64,000 bases of DNA from Holothuria scabra (taxonomy: Eukaryota; Echinodermata; Holothuroidea; Aspidochirotida; Holothuriidae). Both the position numbers and the translations under genes were made by a program. The notes under the pieces were generated by a model. It searched no databases. It was not told where the DNA came from and saw nothing but the letters and a program-made list of their open reading frames with translations. Shown in pieces: positions 10,546 through 20,960 of this stretch (positions are counted from its first letter, which is position 1; each line of letters opens with the position of its first letter). The stretch spans positions 47,946,394-48,010,393 of the forward strand of contig CM074181.1 of the NCBI GenBank assembly GCA_037179385.1, written 5' to 3'.

Positions 10546-11050
10546 AAATGCGGGCTATCGTGGTTATTGCGCATGAAAAATTGATTCAAAACGTGGACTT
10601 TTACATAAAGTTGACATTTCGGTGTCCACGTGTTGTTCAGGCCTCTCAGAAGAGTATTTTCTGGAGAGTGAGTAACTCCAAAGCATGACTTTTGAAAATA
10701 CAGAGCGCCCTCTATTTTGTGTCAACAAATGAATCCGACTCAAACACTCCCTCAGCAGACATCAGTGGTTGAAATCAGCATGATATATATATGTTGCCTG
10801 TTTCAAATTGGGTCAATCTGTGGACTTCAAATAAAGGTGACACACCTCAAGTGGACACGATTTTATGTGAAGCCAACATTTTATCCCAAATGCAACATGC
10901 GCCGTAAAAGCAGCCTCACTGGAGTACTGGAGACATGCCATAGTGGTACTTAACACCATGCAGTATCACTCTTACATGCCTGAATGGTGCAAAATATATC
11001 TACATAGTACCATAATAATATGTCTACCAAAGTACCCTTTTTAAAGCATG
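10546..11050. other. Unassigned spacer
   Basis: No element boundaries or coding frames recognised. Confidence 0.5.
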
Positions 11051-11103
11051 TCAGTCTATAAATTATTTTTCCTATGTATTTCCTTGTTTAATTTTTTCGC
11101 CCC
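11051..11103 (-). mobile_element. TA-flanked MITE, family 1, short fragment
   Basis: A 50 bp match to the ATTTTTCCTATGTATTTCC...TTTTTTCGCCCC part of the family, ending at a (TA)n tract. Confidence 0.6.
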
Positions 11104-11127
11104 ATATATATATATATTATATATATG

Positions 11128-11209
<82 letters not shown>

Positions 11210-11213
11210 TATA
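11104..11213. repeat. (TA)n tract, ~110 bp
   Basis: Left border of a full MITE family 1 copy. Confidence 0.95.
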
Positions 11214-11214
11214 A

Positions 11215-11563
11215 CACTAATTCCCACCTTAGGGGGAAATTGTTATACCTGCGCGTACATAGGGTGAAAAAATAATGAAATACATCAGAAAAAGTGTTCG
11301 CCTTAACGTCTAAAAATATAAACAACGTTTTTTCAATGGCCAGCCATCCGTTCGTGTTAACAGCTAGGTGTCCGTAAATTTGACAACTTTGAAGTAATTG
11401 CATCTACTTTGTAAATCTAGGAGGGCGCCCTTGTCCGTTTACGTATTCCTATAGAAAAAGTGTGTAGAAACGTTACGGCGAAACTTATATTTCGCCCCCA
11501 AAAATTTTTCCCCTTAAGGTCGACTTTTCAACAACAACTTTCCCCCTAAGTGCCGAATTAGTG
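11215..11563 (+). mobile_element. TA-flanked MITE, family 1, copy 4 (full length)
   Basis: 349 bp from CACTAATTCCCACCTTAGG to TGCCGAATTAGTG, flanked on both sides by (TA)n. The ends form imperfect ~30 bp terminal inverted repeats (CACTAATTCCCACCTTAGG versus CACTAATTCGGCACTTAGG). Internally it alternates TTAGGGSGAAA-like words and their complements. It is a good reference copy. Confidence 0.88.

Positions 11564-11613
<50 letters not shown>
11564..11613. repeat. (TA)n tract
   Basis: Between MITE copy 4 and a tRNA-like-containing bead. Confidence 0.95.
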
Positions 11614-11617
<4 letters not shown>

Positions 11618-11761
11618 GTTCAGCTGGATAGCATCACCTTTGATCTCTAGTTGGGCTTGCGTCAAACGAGAACTAGTGCTGTTCCCAAAAATTAGGCGCT
11701 TGCTCACGAGGTGAATTGCGAGTTGCTTCATCTCTTATTTGAACAAAGGCCAAACAAACTT

Positions 11762-11822
11762 GGCTTCATGGCTCAGTGGTTAGAGCATCCGCACTAGAAA
11801 GAGTTCGAATCCCGGTGAAGTC
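11762..11822 (+). pseudogene. tRNA-like sequence (truncated tRNA or SINE head)
   Basis: The ends GGCTTCA and TGAAGTC pair like an acceptor stem with one wobble. A box A-like TGGCTCAGTGGTTAGAGC and a box B-like AGTTCGAATCCC are present. The span is only 61 nt, because the 3' half of the anticodon arm and the variable region are missing. It cannot be a functional tRNA. It sits in a 260 bp bead between (TA)n tracts, as a SINE might. Confidence 0.5.
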
Positions 11823-11870
11823 AACATCGTTTTTCACTTCAGCCAGATTTTCCAGCTTTACCAATTAGAT

Positions 11871-11906
11871 TTATATATATGATATATATATATATATATA
11901 TATATA
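11871..11906. repeat. (TA)-rich tract
   Basis: Between the tRNA-like bead and MITE family 2 copy 2. Confidence 0.92.
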
Positions 11907-12422
11907 ACACTTTATTTTGCACTTGGGGGACAATGCGGATAATCCTACCATTAGGGAGACAAAAGGTATATCTAGTTTATTTACTTTATTTCCATATATG
12001 GGCATATAACAAATTTAACAAAAATACCAGTAACTATTGATGATGCCCTTTAACCTCTGATAGTGTATATTTTGCTATATCTTTATCACACAAGTTGTAA
12101 TAAAATCAACAAAAAATTTAAATACAGTTAAGTAAATGTGAGTCCGCCAAGTATGCATATAGATACATTACACCATACAAGACACCTGTATTTCAATGGT
12201 AAATAACATCCCCACTGGTGTATACTTGCAGACTACATAGTGGCTGAGTAAAGAGGAAGCCAAAACGTTACCATAGAGATAGGAAACGGTTAGGTAGAAT
12301 GTAGAAAAGAAGCTTAAAAAATGGTGAGGAACTTAGGAGACATCGTTATGTCTCCTAAGACTGAATATGTCTCCCAAATATACCGATTATAACAACTATT
12401 GTCTCCCAAATGCACAATTTAG

Positions 12423-12423
<1 letters not shown>
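11906..12423 (-). mobile_element. TA-flanked MITE, family 2, copy 2
   Basis: Reverse-orientation copy of 3317-3834 with few substitutions and the same ends. It is also enclosed by (TA)n on both sides, which confirms the element borders. Confidence 0.8.
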
Positions 12424-12575
<152 letters not shown>

Positions 12576-12632
12576 AAGGAACAAGATGGTGACGCTCTTA
12601 TCACATCCAGTGGAAAATGTGTTAAACTAAAG

Positions 12633-12669
12633 GCAAAATATTTCAGGCACCTTGCCAGTCATCAGTTGC
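12633..12669 (-). ncRNA. Hammerhead-like motif at PLE 3' end
   Basis: Minus strand: GCAA (helix I), CTGATGA, then CTGGCA-AGG-TGCCT (helix II of 4 bp around GGCA/TGCC), GAAA, TATT, TTGC (pairs with GCAA). It lies ~155 nt downstream of the PLE stop codon. One unpaired base precedes helix II and helix III is minimal, so activity is uncertain. Confidence 0.5.
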
Positions 12670-12822
12670 TTAAAAAGAAGACTGAGAGTGGAATACTACG
12701 AAAAGTCAGAACCTAGCTACTGCTCTTACATACAGAGGGGAAGATCAACCCCACTCGGAAGGCACTTAACAATAGTACAAATCGGATTAAGATCAAGAGT
12801 TTGAAAAATTTGGTTACAACAG

Positions 12823-14726
12823 TTAAATTTGTTGAACCCACCAGTAATGGCTTAGAATCGATAAATCTTTATTTAGTCCTGTTATGTGGGATTTAAATTT
12901 TAGGATGGTCTTCAATTCGAATTGTTTGCGCTTATCAGCAGAGCAGTGGCGTCGCCGAGGGGGGCCAGGGGGGCACGTGCCCTCCTGAAAAATCGTGTGC
13001 CCCCCTTGTGCCCCCCCAACTGAGATTTGAGATTTTCAAAAAAAATATGTCTTCTGTAGTCAGAGTGTCACTATGAATTTTTTAGGATTCGATTCTTCTG
13101 TTGAAAAGAAAAGGCAGTACATTTTCATGTTTTCCAAATGAAAATATTGCGAAAAACCTTGGAAATGCCATTTCCGGCTGTCTGAGGGGTTACGTTTTTT
13201 TCAAAATTTTCTTCACACTTCCGACTACGTCAATTGGAGGGAGCGCACAGCTCAGGTAACCCTTCAAGCAGGATTAAGCCTACATTTTTCCTTCAGAGGA
13301 CCACATCCAATTGCCCATCAACTGCCTTTCTTTCTCTTTATAGTCACGGTGCAGCTCACCTTTGTCACCTCACTTTGTCAGCCTGATACGCTCTTGAGAG
13401 TGGTTTCACTAACGTTTGTGTTGTTACCAAAAATAAAATCTAACTCAAAATTGCCCTGTTAGTAATTTTTTTGCCAGTGTAAAAACAACCCTTTTAAAAA
13501 ACAACTTTAAAACCGTACAAACACGCTAAAGATCCAGGAGCTTCCAGGGGCTACAACCCCGGGACCCCCATTTAGACTAACATTGAAGTGCCCATCAACT
13601 TTCTTTCTATAGATCATCTACCCCTTTTTTAAAGTGTCAGCCGAATCTGCTCTTGGTAGTTGAATCAGTGGTTTTTTACCGAGAAGCTTACTTGAAGTAA
13701 CCCTGGAGGTAACTTTTAGACCAGTGTTAAGCCAATAAAATTACCCTTAAATAACTTCTTTAATACCTCACAAACACGCTAAAATCCAGGAGCTTCCGGG
13801 AGCTTCGCCCCCTGGACCCCTACCGGGGCTTTGCTCCTGGACTCCACTAGGGGCCCTAAGGCGGGCACCTGGACCCCACCCCTTGAGCCTCGCGCTTCCC
13901 GCTCGGTGGCGCCTCCGGCCCCATGAGTGGAGTCTAGCAATGCCCTCCCATAAAATCATTGTTATCCCTCAGTGCCTCCCCAGAATGAAATGTCTGGTGA
14001 CGCAACTGCAGCTGAGGGAAATTACCAGCTAAAATATAGAAACGTAGATCGTTGATAAAATGATTAGGTGAGTTAAAATGCGCTGCTACAGGAAATCCGG
14101 TCTTATTATGTCTAATTGAGTGTTCAGGTTGTTAAACTGAGACGAAATCTGTCGCAAGTTTCTCCTACATAGGCTCCGTTGAGACATTTGACACAATAGA
14201 GGTAGTAGACTACATTGGCTGTGTCACAGTTGAATGACAGAGGGGTGAGCGCAAAACCAGAGGAGGGGTCAATGTAACAAGTGGATGGGTTAACGAGATC
14301 ACACAATTGACATCTAGATTTATGACAGGGTCGATTGACTTTGGGGGAGTTGGAGCGGGGTCTGGTTCTGCTGATGTTCGAACGCAGGTTGCACGGTTGT
14401 TTGCGGGCAATGGTAGGGGTAATGGGAAAATAGACTCAATTTCAGGATCACTCTGAAGAATACACCAAGACGATTTGATATTGCGAAGTAGGGGTTCCAG
14501 AACAGGATGGTGTTTAATGACTAGAGGTATGGGCATCTAGGTAGGTTTCTCCTTACATTTGAGAAGTTGATTGCGATCGAGGGAGTGGACGCGTTCAAAA
14601 GTTTCATCTAAAAGTTTAAATGGGTAACCTCTAAGCATAAGATGATGAATGAGCTAAGCTGACTCAAGAGTGAAATCATCAAATTCCGAACAAATGCGCT
14701 TGAACCTCAGCAGCCGGCTGACTAAA
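12823..14726 (-). pseudogene. Penelope-like element C-terminal half, interrupted by hAT-like insertion
   Basis: The two minus-strand segments 14016-14726 and 12823-12943 join across a nested insertion. They encode the end of RT (RLLRFKRICSEFDDF, GYPFKLLDE), the linker (PLVIKHHPVLEPLLRNIK, Cys-rich CQLCDLVNP), and GIY-YIG (NVVYYLYCVKC, GAYVGETCDRFRL, GFPVAAHFNSPNHF, DLRFYIL). The C-terminus is KRKQFELKTILKFKSHITGLNKDLS, given in overlapping parts: KRKQFELKTILKF and KSHITGLNKDLS. At least one frameshift (near 14140) and stops near 14543 and 14645 make it non-functional. The catalytic RT core is absent because the copy is 5'-truncated at the TA tract near 14730. It shares PLE lineage features (GFPVA.HF, GLNKDL) with 3993-4315. 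Confidence 0.88.
12944..14008. mobile_element. hAT-like non-autonomous element (1065 bp) nested in PLE
   Basis: The ends are CAGTGGCGTCGCC and, on the other strand, CAGTTGCGTCACC. The flanking octamers CAGCAGAG (12936-12943) and CAGCTGAG (14009-14016) form an 8 bp TSD with one change. Removing the element restores the PLE reading frame, which sets the boundaries. Inside are C-rich stretches and two related blocks, GGAGCTTCCAGGGGCTACAA (13538) and GGAGCTTCCGGGAGCTTCG (13789). A related block occurs near 33270. No transposase is visible. Confidence 0.8.
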
Positions 14727-14730
14727 AAAA

Positions 14731-14760
14731 TTTATATAAAAATATATACATATATATAAA

Positions 14761-14819
<59 letters not shown>
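14731..14819. repeat. (TA)-rich tract
   Basis: Between the 5' truncation of the PLE and MITE family 1 copy 5. Confidence 0.93.
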
Positions 14820-14821
<2 letters not shown>

Positions 14822-15122
14822 CTAATTCCCACCTTAAGGGGAAATTGTTATATCTGCTTGTGCATAGGGCGAAAAACGAACCAAATACATAGGAAAAGAA
14901 TTCGCCCTAAAGTTCGTGTAGACAGCTAGGTGTCCGTAAATTTGAAAACTTTGAAGTAAATTTACCTAGTTTGTAAATCTTAAAGGGCGTCCTTGTCCGT
15001 TAACGTATTCCTCTAGAAAAAGGGTGTGGAAACGTTAAGGCGAAACTGATATTTGGCCTCAAACGTTTCTTCTCCCTAAAGTCGAGTTATAAACGACTTT
15101 ACCCCAAAGTGCGGAATAAGGC
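14820..15122 (+). mobile_element. TA-flanked MITE, family 1, copy 5
   Basis: From CGCTAATTCCCACCTTAAG to GCGGAATAAGGC, ~303 bp. It is shorter than the reference because the GGCCAGCCATCC block is missing. Confidence 0.82.
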
Positions 15123-15154
15123 AAAAATGTATGTATATACGTTTATCCATATGC

Positions 15155-15233
15155 ATATTTGGGATTTAGGCGAGATATAGAATGAGAAGTCGACCCTCGG
15201 GCGGAAAAAAGTTTCGCCCATAAATCTTACACA
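15155..15233 (-). mobile_element. TA-flanked MITE, family 1, fragment
   Basis: Contains AGTCGACCCTCGGGCGG and AGTTTCGCCC in reverse orientation, ending at (TA)n. Too short to define ends. Confidence 0.55.
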
Positions 15234-15272
<39 letters not shown>

Positions 15273-15292
15273 TATTATATATATATATATAC
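15234..15292. repeat. (TA)-rich tract
   Basis: Left flank of MITE copy 6. Confidence 0.93.
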
Positions 15293-15294
15293 AA

Positions 15295-15644
15295 CGCTTT
15301 TTCCCACCTTATGAGAAAATTGTTATATCTGCTTGTACATAGGGCGAATATGTTACAATAAAATACATGGAAAAAAGAATTCGCCCTCACGTCTAAACGT
15401 ATAACGAACGTTATTTCAAAGGCCAGCCATCCGTTCGTGTTAACAGCTGGATGTCCGTTAATTTGACAATTTCAAAGTAATTGTATCTTGTTTGTAAATA
15501 TAGGAGGGCGTCCTTGTCCGTTTACGTATTTCTATAGAAAAAGTGTGTGGAAACGTTAGGCGGAACTGATATTTCTCCCAAAAATTTTGTTCCACCCATG
15601 GTAGACTTCTTTAGAACAACTTCCCCTTAAGTGCAAAATAAGGC
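15295..15644 (+). mobile_element. TA-flanked MITE, family 1, copy 6
   Basis: 350 bp, with diverged termini (CGCTTTTTCCCACCTTATG; GTGCAAAATAAGGC) but the full internal block order. Confidence 0.85.
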
Positions 15645-15649
15645 AAATT

Positions 15650-15657
15650 TATTATAT

Positions 15658-15692
<35 letters not shown>
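15650..15692. repeat. (TA)-rich tract
   Basis: Spacer of ~40 bp between MITE copies 6 and 7. Confidence 0.9.
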
Positions 15693-15693
<1 letters not shown>

Positions 15694-15694
15694 A

Positions 15695-16046
15695 CGCTAA
15701 TTGCCACCCTAGGGGGAAATTCTTATATCTGCGCGTACATAGGGCGAAAAATAACAATGAAATACATAAGAAAAAGTGTTCGCCCTAACGCCAAAAAATA
15801 TAAACAACGTTATTTCAATGGCCAGCCATCCGTTGCGTAATAACAGCTAGGTGTCCGTAACTTTGACAACTTTGAAGTAATAGCATCTACTTTGTAAATC
15901 TAGGAGGCCGTCCTTGTCCGTTTACGTATTCTTATAGAAACAGTGTGTAAAAACGTTACGGCGAAACTTATATTTCGAACCAAAACATTTTTCCCCTTTA
16001 GGTCGACTTTTCAACAACAACTTTCCCTCTAAGTGCGGAATTAGTG
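15695..16046 (+). mobile_element. TA-flanked MITE, family 1, copy 7 (full length)
   Basis: 352 bp from CGCTAATTGCCACCCTAGG to TGCGGAATTAGTG, with (TA)n on both sides. Confidence 0.87.
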
Positions 16047-16096
<50 letters not shown>

Positions 16097-16097
16097 G
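16047..16097. repeat. (TA)-rich tract
   Basis: Between MITE copy 7 and the hairpin unit at 16100-16373. Confidence 0.93.
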
Positions 16098-16099
16098 TT

Positions 16100-16373
16100 A
16101 AACCATTAATAAAAAAGACAAGACAACTTGTAGTTTCAGTTTCAGGAATCTATTTCAAATTTTCAGCAACACAGTGCCAACTACTAGACCGGATCTAGTA
16201 ATTTTCTTTTCTTCTTTTTTTCTTTGCCTTTTTTGTCTATTTGTGTAGAGAGTGTTGGAGTCTTCTTGTCATTTTGGGTTGTTTTCTTGAGAAAGGCACT
16301 GTGTTGTTGAAAATTTGAAATAAATTCCTGAAACTGAAACTACAAGTTGTCTTGTTTTTTCATTAATGGTTTT
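16100..16373. repeat. Long inverted repeat (two ~79 bp arms)
   Basis: The arm 16100-16178 is nearly perfectly complementary to 16295-16373 (AAACCATTAAT...CAACACAGTGCC), with a ~116 bp spacer. The right arm plus spacer recurs as the tail of the PLE at 17730-17985, so this unit and that tail flank the PLE as partial direct repeats. Confidence 0.8.
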
Positions 16374-16411
16374 ATACTGAGGCTCTCTGGTGATGTTCCT
16401 GCTTGGACTTA

Positions 16412-16463
16412 TTGCTCTCTCTCACTCTCTCTGTCTCTCTCACTCTCTCTCTATCTGTATATA
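16412..16463. repeat. (CT)n-rich microsatellite
   Basis: CTCTCT/CACTCT run leading into the (TA)n tract. Confidence 0.85.
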
Positions 16464-16708
<245 letters not shown>

Positions 16709-17729
16709 TTCTCACGCAAAATTGTTTTCAGTTTACTGGGCGTTTTTTCCGTCAAGTTTAAGGAGTGGCCATGGGAACCAAGATGGGTCCCTCTGTTGCC
16801 TCTTTGACCATGGGTCACTTTGAAGAACAACTTTTTTCTCAGTATACAGGGCCACGACCTATACTTTACAAAAGGTATATTGATATGATATTGAAGGAGT
16901 TGCGACTTGATCCCGTCGTGATTTAGAAACTTTTATTGACTTTGTTAATTCCTTTTGCCCCTTTTTGAAATTTACCCATTGTATCTCGGACTCATCTGTT
17001 GTTTTTCTCGACCTTAAACTGTCCATCAACAACCGTACAATTACCTCTAACCTACACTTTAAGCCAACCGACTCACATAACTACCTTTTGTACCCTTCCA
17101 ACCACCCCAAATCTTGCACTAAATCTATCCCTTATTCCCAGCTCTTGCGAGCCAGACGAATTTGTTCGGAGGATTCTGACTTCTCTACTGCCTCTGAAGA
17201 AATTTTGTCTTTTTTTGAAAAACGCCAGTACCCTGCTAAAATCCTCTCCAATGCCCTACGCAGAATTCAAGAAACCAGCAGAGTGAAAGCCTTGGAGAAA
17301 AAGAGTCAATCTGGTACCAATCTACGTATTCCTTTAGTTATTTCTTATCGCCCTTCGGTCTGTCCTACTTTACACGCTATCCACAAAAATGTAGACTTGC
17401 TCCGACAAGACCCCTCAACCCGTGATGTTTTCCAGGAACCCCCCAACACTGCTTTTAGAGTTAAGAAAAAATTAGCAAACCATTTAGTACGGGCTTCCCA
17501 CCAACAAGCTTCTTTCGACGACACGGCTGGTACCTTTCCATGTAACCGTCCGAGGTGTAAAACATGTCCACTTGTTGGCAAACACGACCTCGTCAACATT
17601 TCAGGCCCCAACGGCAACAGCTGTACTGTCGAACAAAGATTCTCCTGCATTTCCTCCAATGTAGTTTATATTTTAGCTTGTGGGAGACGTAACTCGTTGT
17701 ACGTGGGAGAGACCAAGCGTCGCCTCGCA
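16709..17729 (+). pseudogene. Penelope-like element: RT C-half, linker and start of GIY-YIG (broken)
   Basis: The plus-strand fragment starts inside RT ([15 protein letters not shown]), passes GVAMGTKMGPSVASLTMGHF and reaches the catalytic box. There the YIDD of the sister copy (43279-43299) is disrupted to YIDMIL by a small rearrangement. A frameshift near 16759 and further breaks precede a long open stretch from 16965: FLDLKLSINN, HFKPTDSHNYLLYPS, IPYSQLLRARRICS, GTFPCNRPRCKTC. It ends in the first GIY-YIG strands, VVYILACGRRNSLYVGETK. At ~17729 the endonuclease is cut off by a non-coding tail. This copy is close to 43051-43995. Confidence 0.88.
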
Positions 17730-17984
17730 AATTTTCAGCAACACAGAGTCAATTACTTGACCGGGTCTAGTAATTTTCTATTCGTCTTTTTTTCCTTGCT
17801 TTTTTGTCTTTTTGTGTAGAGTGTGTTGGAGTCTTCTTGTCATTTGTGGTTGTTTTCTTGAGAGAGGCACTGTGTTGCTGAAAATTTGAAATAGATTAAA
17901 GAAAATGAAACTACAAGTTGTCTTGTTTTTTCATTCATGGTTTTTTACTGAGTGTCTCTGGTGATGTTCCTGTTTGGACTTACT

Positions 17985-17985
<1 letters not shown>
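17730..17985 (+). repeat. PLE tail, direct-repeat partner of 16161-16418
   Basis: ATTTTCAGCAACACAG..., a T-rich TTTTTCCTTGC block, GGCACTGTGTTGCTG and CTACAAGTTGTCTTG occur in the same order as at 16161-16418. Together the two give a pLTR-like flanking arrangement around the PLE fragment. Confidence 0.7.

Positions 17986-18022
<37 letters not shown>
17986..18022. repeat. (TA)n tract
   Basis: Between the PLE tail and MITE copy 8. Confidence 0.93.
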
Positions 18023-18023
<1 letters not shown>

Positions 18024-18024
<1 letters not shown>

Positions 18025-18375
18025 GCTAATTCCCACCTTAGGGGGAAATTGTTATATCTGCGCGTACATAGGGCGAAAAAATAACAATAAAATACATAAG
18101 AAAAAGAATTCCCCCTAACGTCTTAACGGATAACTAACGTTATTTCAATGGCCAGCCATCCGGTCGTGTTAACAGCTAGGTGTTCGTAAATTTGACATCT
18201 TTGAAGTAATTGTGTCTACTTTGTAAATATAGGAGGACGCCCTTGTCCGTTTACGTATTCCTATAGAAAAAGTGTGTAGAAACGTTAAGGCGAATCTTAT
18301 ATTGCGCCCAAAAATTTTGTTCCCCCTAAGGTCGACTTTTCAACAACAACTTTCCCCCTAAGTGCCGAATTAGTG
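18024..18375 (+). mobile_element. TA-flanked MITE, family 1, copy 8 (full length)
   Basis: 352 bp from CGCTAATTCCCACCTTAGG to TGCCGAATTAGTG. (TA)n on both sides. Confidence 0.88.
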
Positions 18376-18402
18376 AAATATATATATATATACATATATA
18401 TA

Positions 18403-18471
<69 letters not shown>
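18376..18471. repeat. (TA)n tract, ~95 bp
   Basis: Separates two family 1 copies in opposite orientation. Confidence 0.95.
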
Positions 18472-18474
<3 letters not shown>

Positions 18475-18699
18475 TAATTCGGCACTTAGGGGGAAAGTTG
18501 TTGTTGAAAAGTCGACCTTAAGGGGAAAAATTTCGGGTTTTCAAATTTACGGACACCTAACTGTTAATACAGCTGTTGAAATAACGTGGTTTATATTTTT
18601 AGACGTTAGGGCGAATACTTTTTCTTATGTATTTCATTGTTATTTTTTCGCCCTGTGTACGCGCAGATATAACAATTTCCCCCTAAGGTGGGAATTAGC

Positions 18700-18700
<1 letters not shown>
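18472..18700 (-). mobile_element. TA-flanked MITE, family 1, copy 9 (internal deletion)
   Basis: Both terminal repeats are present (CACTAATTCGGC; GGGAATTAGCG), but ~120 bp are missing after AAATTTCGGG, so the unit is 229 bp. Confidence 0.87.

Positions 18701-18730
<30 letters not shown>
18701..18730. repeat. (TA)n tract, short
   Basis: 30 bp spacer between copies 9 and 10. Confidence 0.9.
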
Positions 18731-19069
18731 TCCTAATTGTGGAATAAGGGGAAATGTTTGGGCAAAATATCAACGTTAGGGGGGGAAATCTACGTTCCCC
18801 TTTACGTTTTCACACACTGTTTTAATGGGAATACGTTAGTGTATAGTAAAATACATATGGAGGTACGTAATATACCTACTTACTTCAATGTTGACCAAAT
18901 AACGGACGCCTAACTGTTAACACGTACAACTTATGGACTATTGAATTTACGTACATGTATATGTTTTTCCTTAAAGGTGAAATATACAGTTATGTATTTT
19001 ATTGTTTTTCATTTCGCCTAAACGTAACAAGATACACAAATTTCCCCCTAATGTTCAATCTTGTGGTAT
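18731..19069 (-). mobile_element. TA-flanked MITE, family 1, copy 10 (highly diverged)
   Basis: The order of blocks is kept (AATAAGGGGAAAT, CACACTGTTTTAATGGGAATACG, ACGGACGCCTAACTGTTAACACG, TTTCCCCCTAATG), with many substitutions throughout. It probably represents an old subfamily. Confidence 0.65.
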
Positions 19070-19330
19070 ACATATATATTTGTATATATATATATATATA
19101 TATATATTTATGTTTATTTATACATATATATATGCATGCATGCATGCATGTATGTATGTATGCGTGTATGTATGTATGTATGCATGTGTGTATTTATGTA
19201 TGTATGCGTGTATGTATTTATGTATGTATTTACGTATGTATGTATGTATTTATGCATGTATGTGTGTGTATGTATGTATGTATGTATATATGTGTCTATG
19301 TATGTATGCCTGTATGTATGTATATAGATA
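19070..19330. repeat. Compound (TA)n-(TATG)n microsatellite
   Basis: TA run to ~19130, then TGCA/TGTA/TGTG tetranucleotides to 19326. It yields long but meaningless reading frames on both strands. Confidence 0.95.
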
Positions 19331-20607
19331 AACATTTTACTGTACAGATATTTATTTTTGCCATTATTAAAAAAGTAAGCACAACTTTTACCTTCAGTTT
19401 AAGGATAATTTTCAAAATCCTCCACAACAAGGTGCCCTTCTCAAGAATACAAAATAGGATTACAAGCCGAAACGGCTATAACACTCACTACACAAGCAGA
19501 CATCAAAAAGAAGAATACAAAATAGGGACGGCAATTTACCCGATCGAATTTAAATAAGGTGCCAGTGGAATACAGGAGGATTGCACAGGCCAAAAAAATC
19601 AGATCAGGGGAACAAAAGCAAAAAAAGTTAAAAGTAGAACTATTAGACATCCCGCGAGGTTCGTATTCTAAATTTTTTGTTATGACTGTCACACCCGTCA
19701 TTTGGGTTCAGCTCATCCGGTCAAATTGTACCCAGTCTTCTCCATATCTATAATGTCCCAAAAGAACCAATCTTCCTGTGTTCATTATCCAAAATACATT
19801 TTTCTAGCACTACCACTTAAATCCGAGAGGAAAATTGCGGTTTAATGGTTTGTAAAATCTTGAACTAACTAGGCTAGTGTTCCAGCAGTTGTGAGTGCAA
19901 CCTAAAATATCCCTTTATGAAGTCATTGTCCTCCTCTCCCCGTTTCCTCGGCTAATCCTGTTCCTTAGCGCACAACGACGATTCGCCAAACGTTCGTCAT
20001 TTAGGTTAGTATTCTTTCCTACATATTGCATCCCACATTTTGGACAGAAATCTGAGAACATTTTTGGAGTACGCTGATGTAGCACGCACTTGCCCACGTG
20101 AAAAAATGGACCAAATGGGGAAGAAAAATTTTATGGCGAAAATTCCGTTTAGCTTTTGCATTTCCGAACACCTTATTATACAAGACGACGTAAACAAACG
20201 GTAACGTCCTCATAAAGTTACAAAGTACATGCAATTGCTTAGGTGTTGACGGATTTATTAACACTTACCGCACCCGTCACACTTATAGCTCACATATCAT
20301 TGGAAAATCGTTGTTTATATGTTGAAGACTTTGGGGCGAAATATATTTTAATGTATTTATATAACTTGCTAAATTTTTCAAATAAGTTTCATGGTTTTCT
20401 TGATCTGTGATTGGAAGTATACAGAAGATAAAAAACAATTCATTTTCGGAGTGTAAATTTCCATTAGCGACTAAATTTCAAAGTTGTGTAACGTCATCAG
20501 TGCTGAAAATATGTCCGTAGCTCCGAGATTAGCTTCCCTTTCTAATTAGACACACATGTTCTGTTCCGTGCGCTTCGAGATCATAGTCAGCGAAACATTG
20601 TTAAAGG
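19331..20607. other. Unassigned DNA
   Basis: A 15 bp direct duplication (AGAATACAAAATAGG near 19443 and 19513) is the only structure seen. No coding frame could be supported. Confidence 0.45.
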
Positions 20608-20960
20608 CCTAATAGTGTCACCTTAAAACATTTCCAATTTTCCTAACCTACTTATTGAAATCCCCTCCCATAATTGCCTTAAAGTCTTTCTCATCAAAAC
20701 ACAACCTCAGTTAACAACTCCAGGGTGAGTATACAAGAACCCAATGTGTAATCAAAACATTATCAGTACAGTAGTTTTAGTCTATTTTTTAAACTTGCTG
20801 TCAATCAAAGAACTGTGCCAACTGAGAATTTCTGTGGACTACTACAAAAGTTTCAGAAAAGGGTGGAATTTGACTGTTTTTAAACCAAATGGTCGTATTT
20901 TAGGCTTCTCTCAAGGAAGTATAGGTCTATTCAGTCACTTTCCATCATTAAGATCTTACT
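20608..20960 (+). repeat. Dispersed repeat with TTAAAGGCC terminus (copy 2, diverged)
   Basis: Starts GTTAAAGGCCTAATAGTGTC and keeps TGTCAATCAAAGAACTG and CTGAGAATTTCTG in the same order as 2813-3115. Confidence 0.5.

Noticed and set aside
19002..19335. Cys/Met/Tyr-rich and His/Thr/Tyr-rich frames
   Set aside because: Translation of the TATG-type tetranucleotide array.
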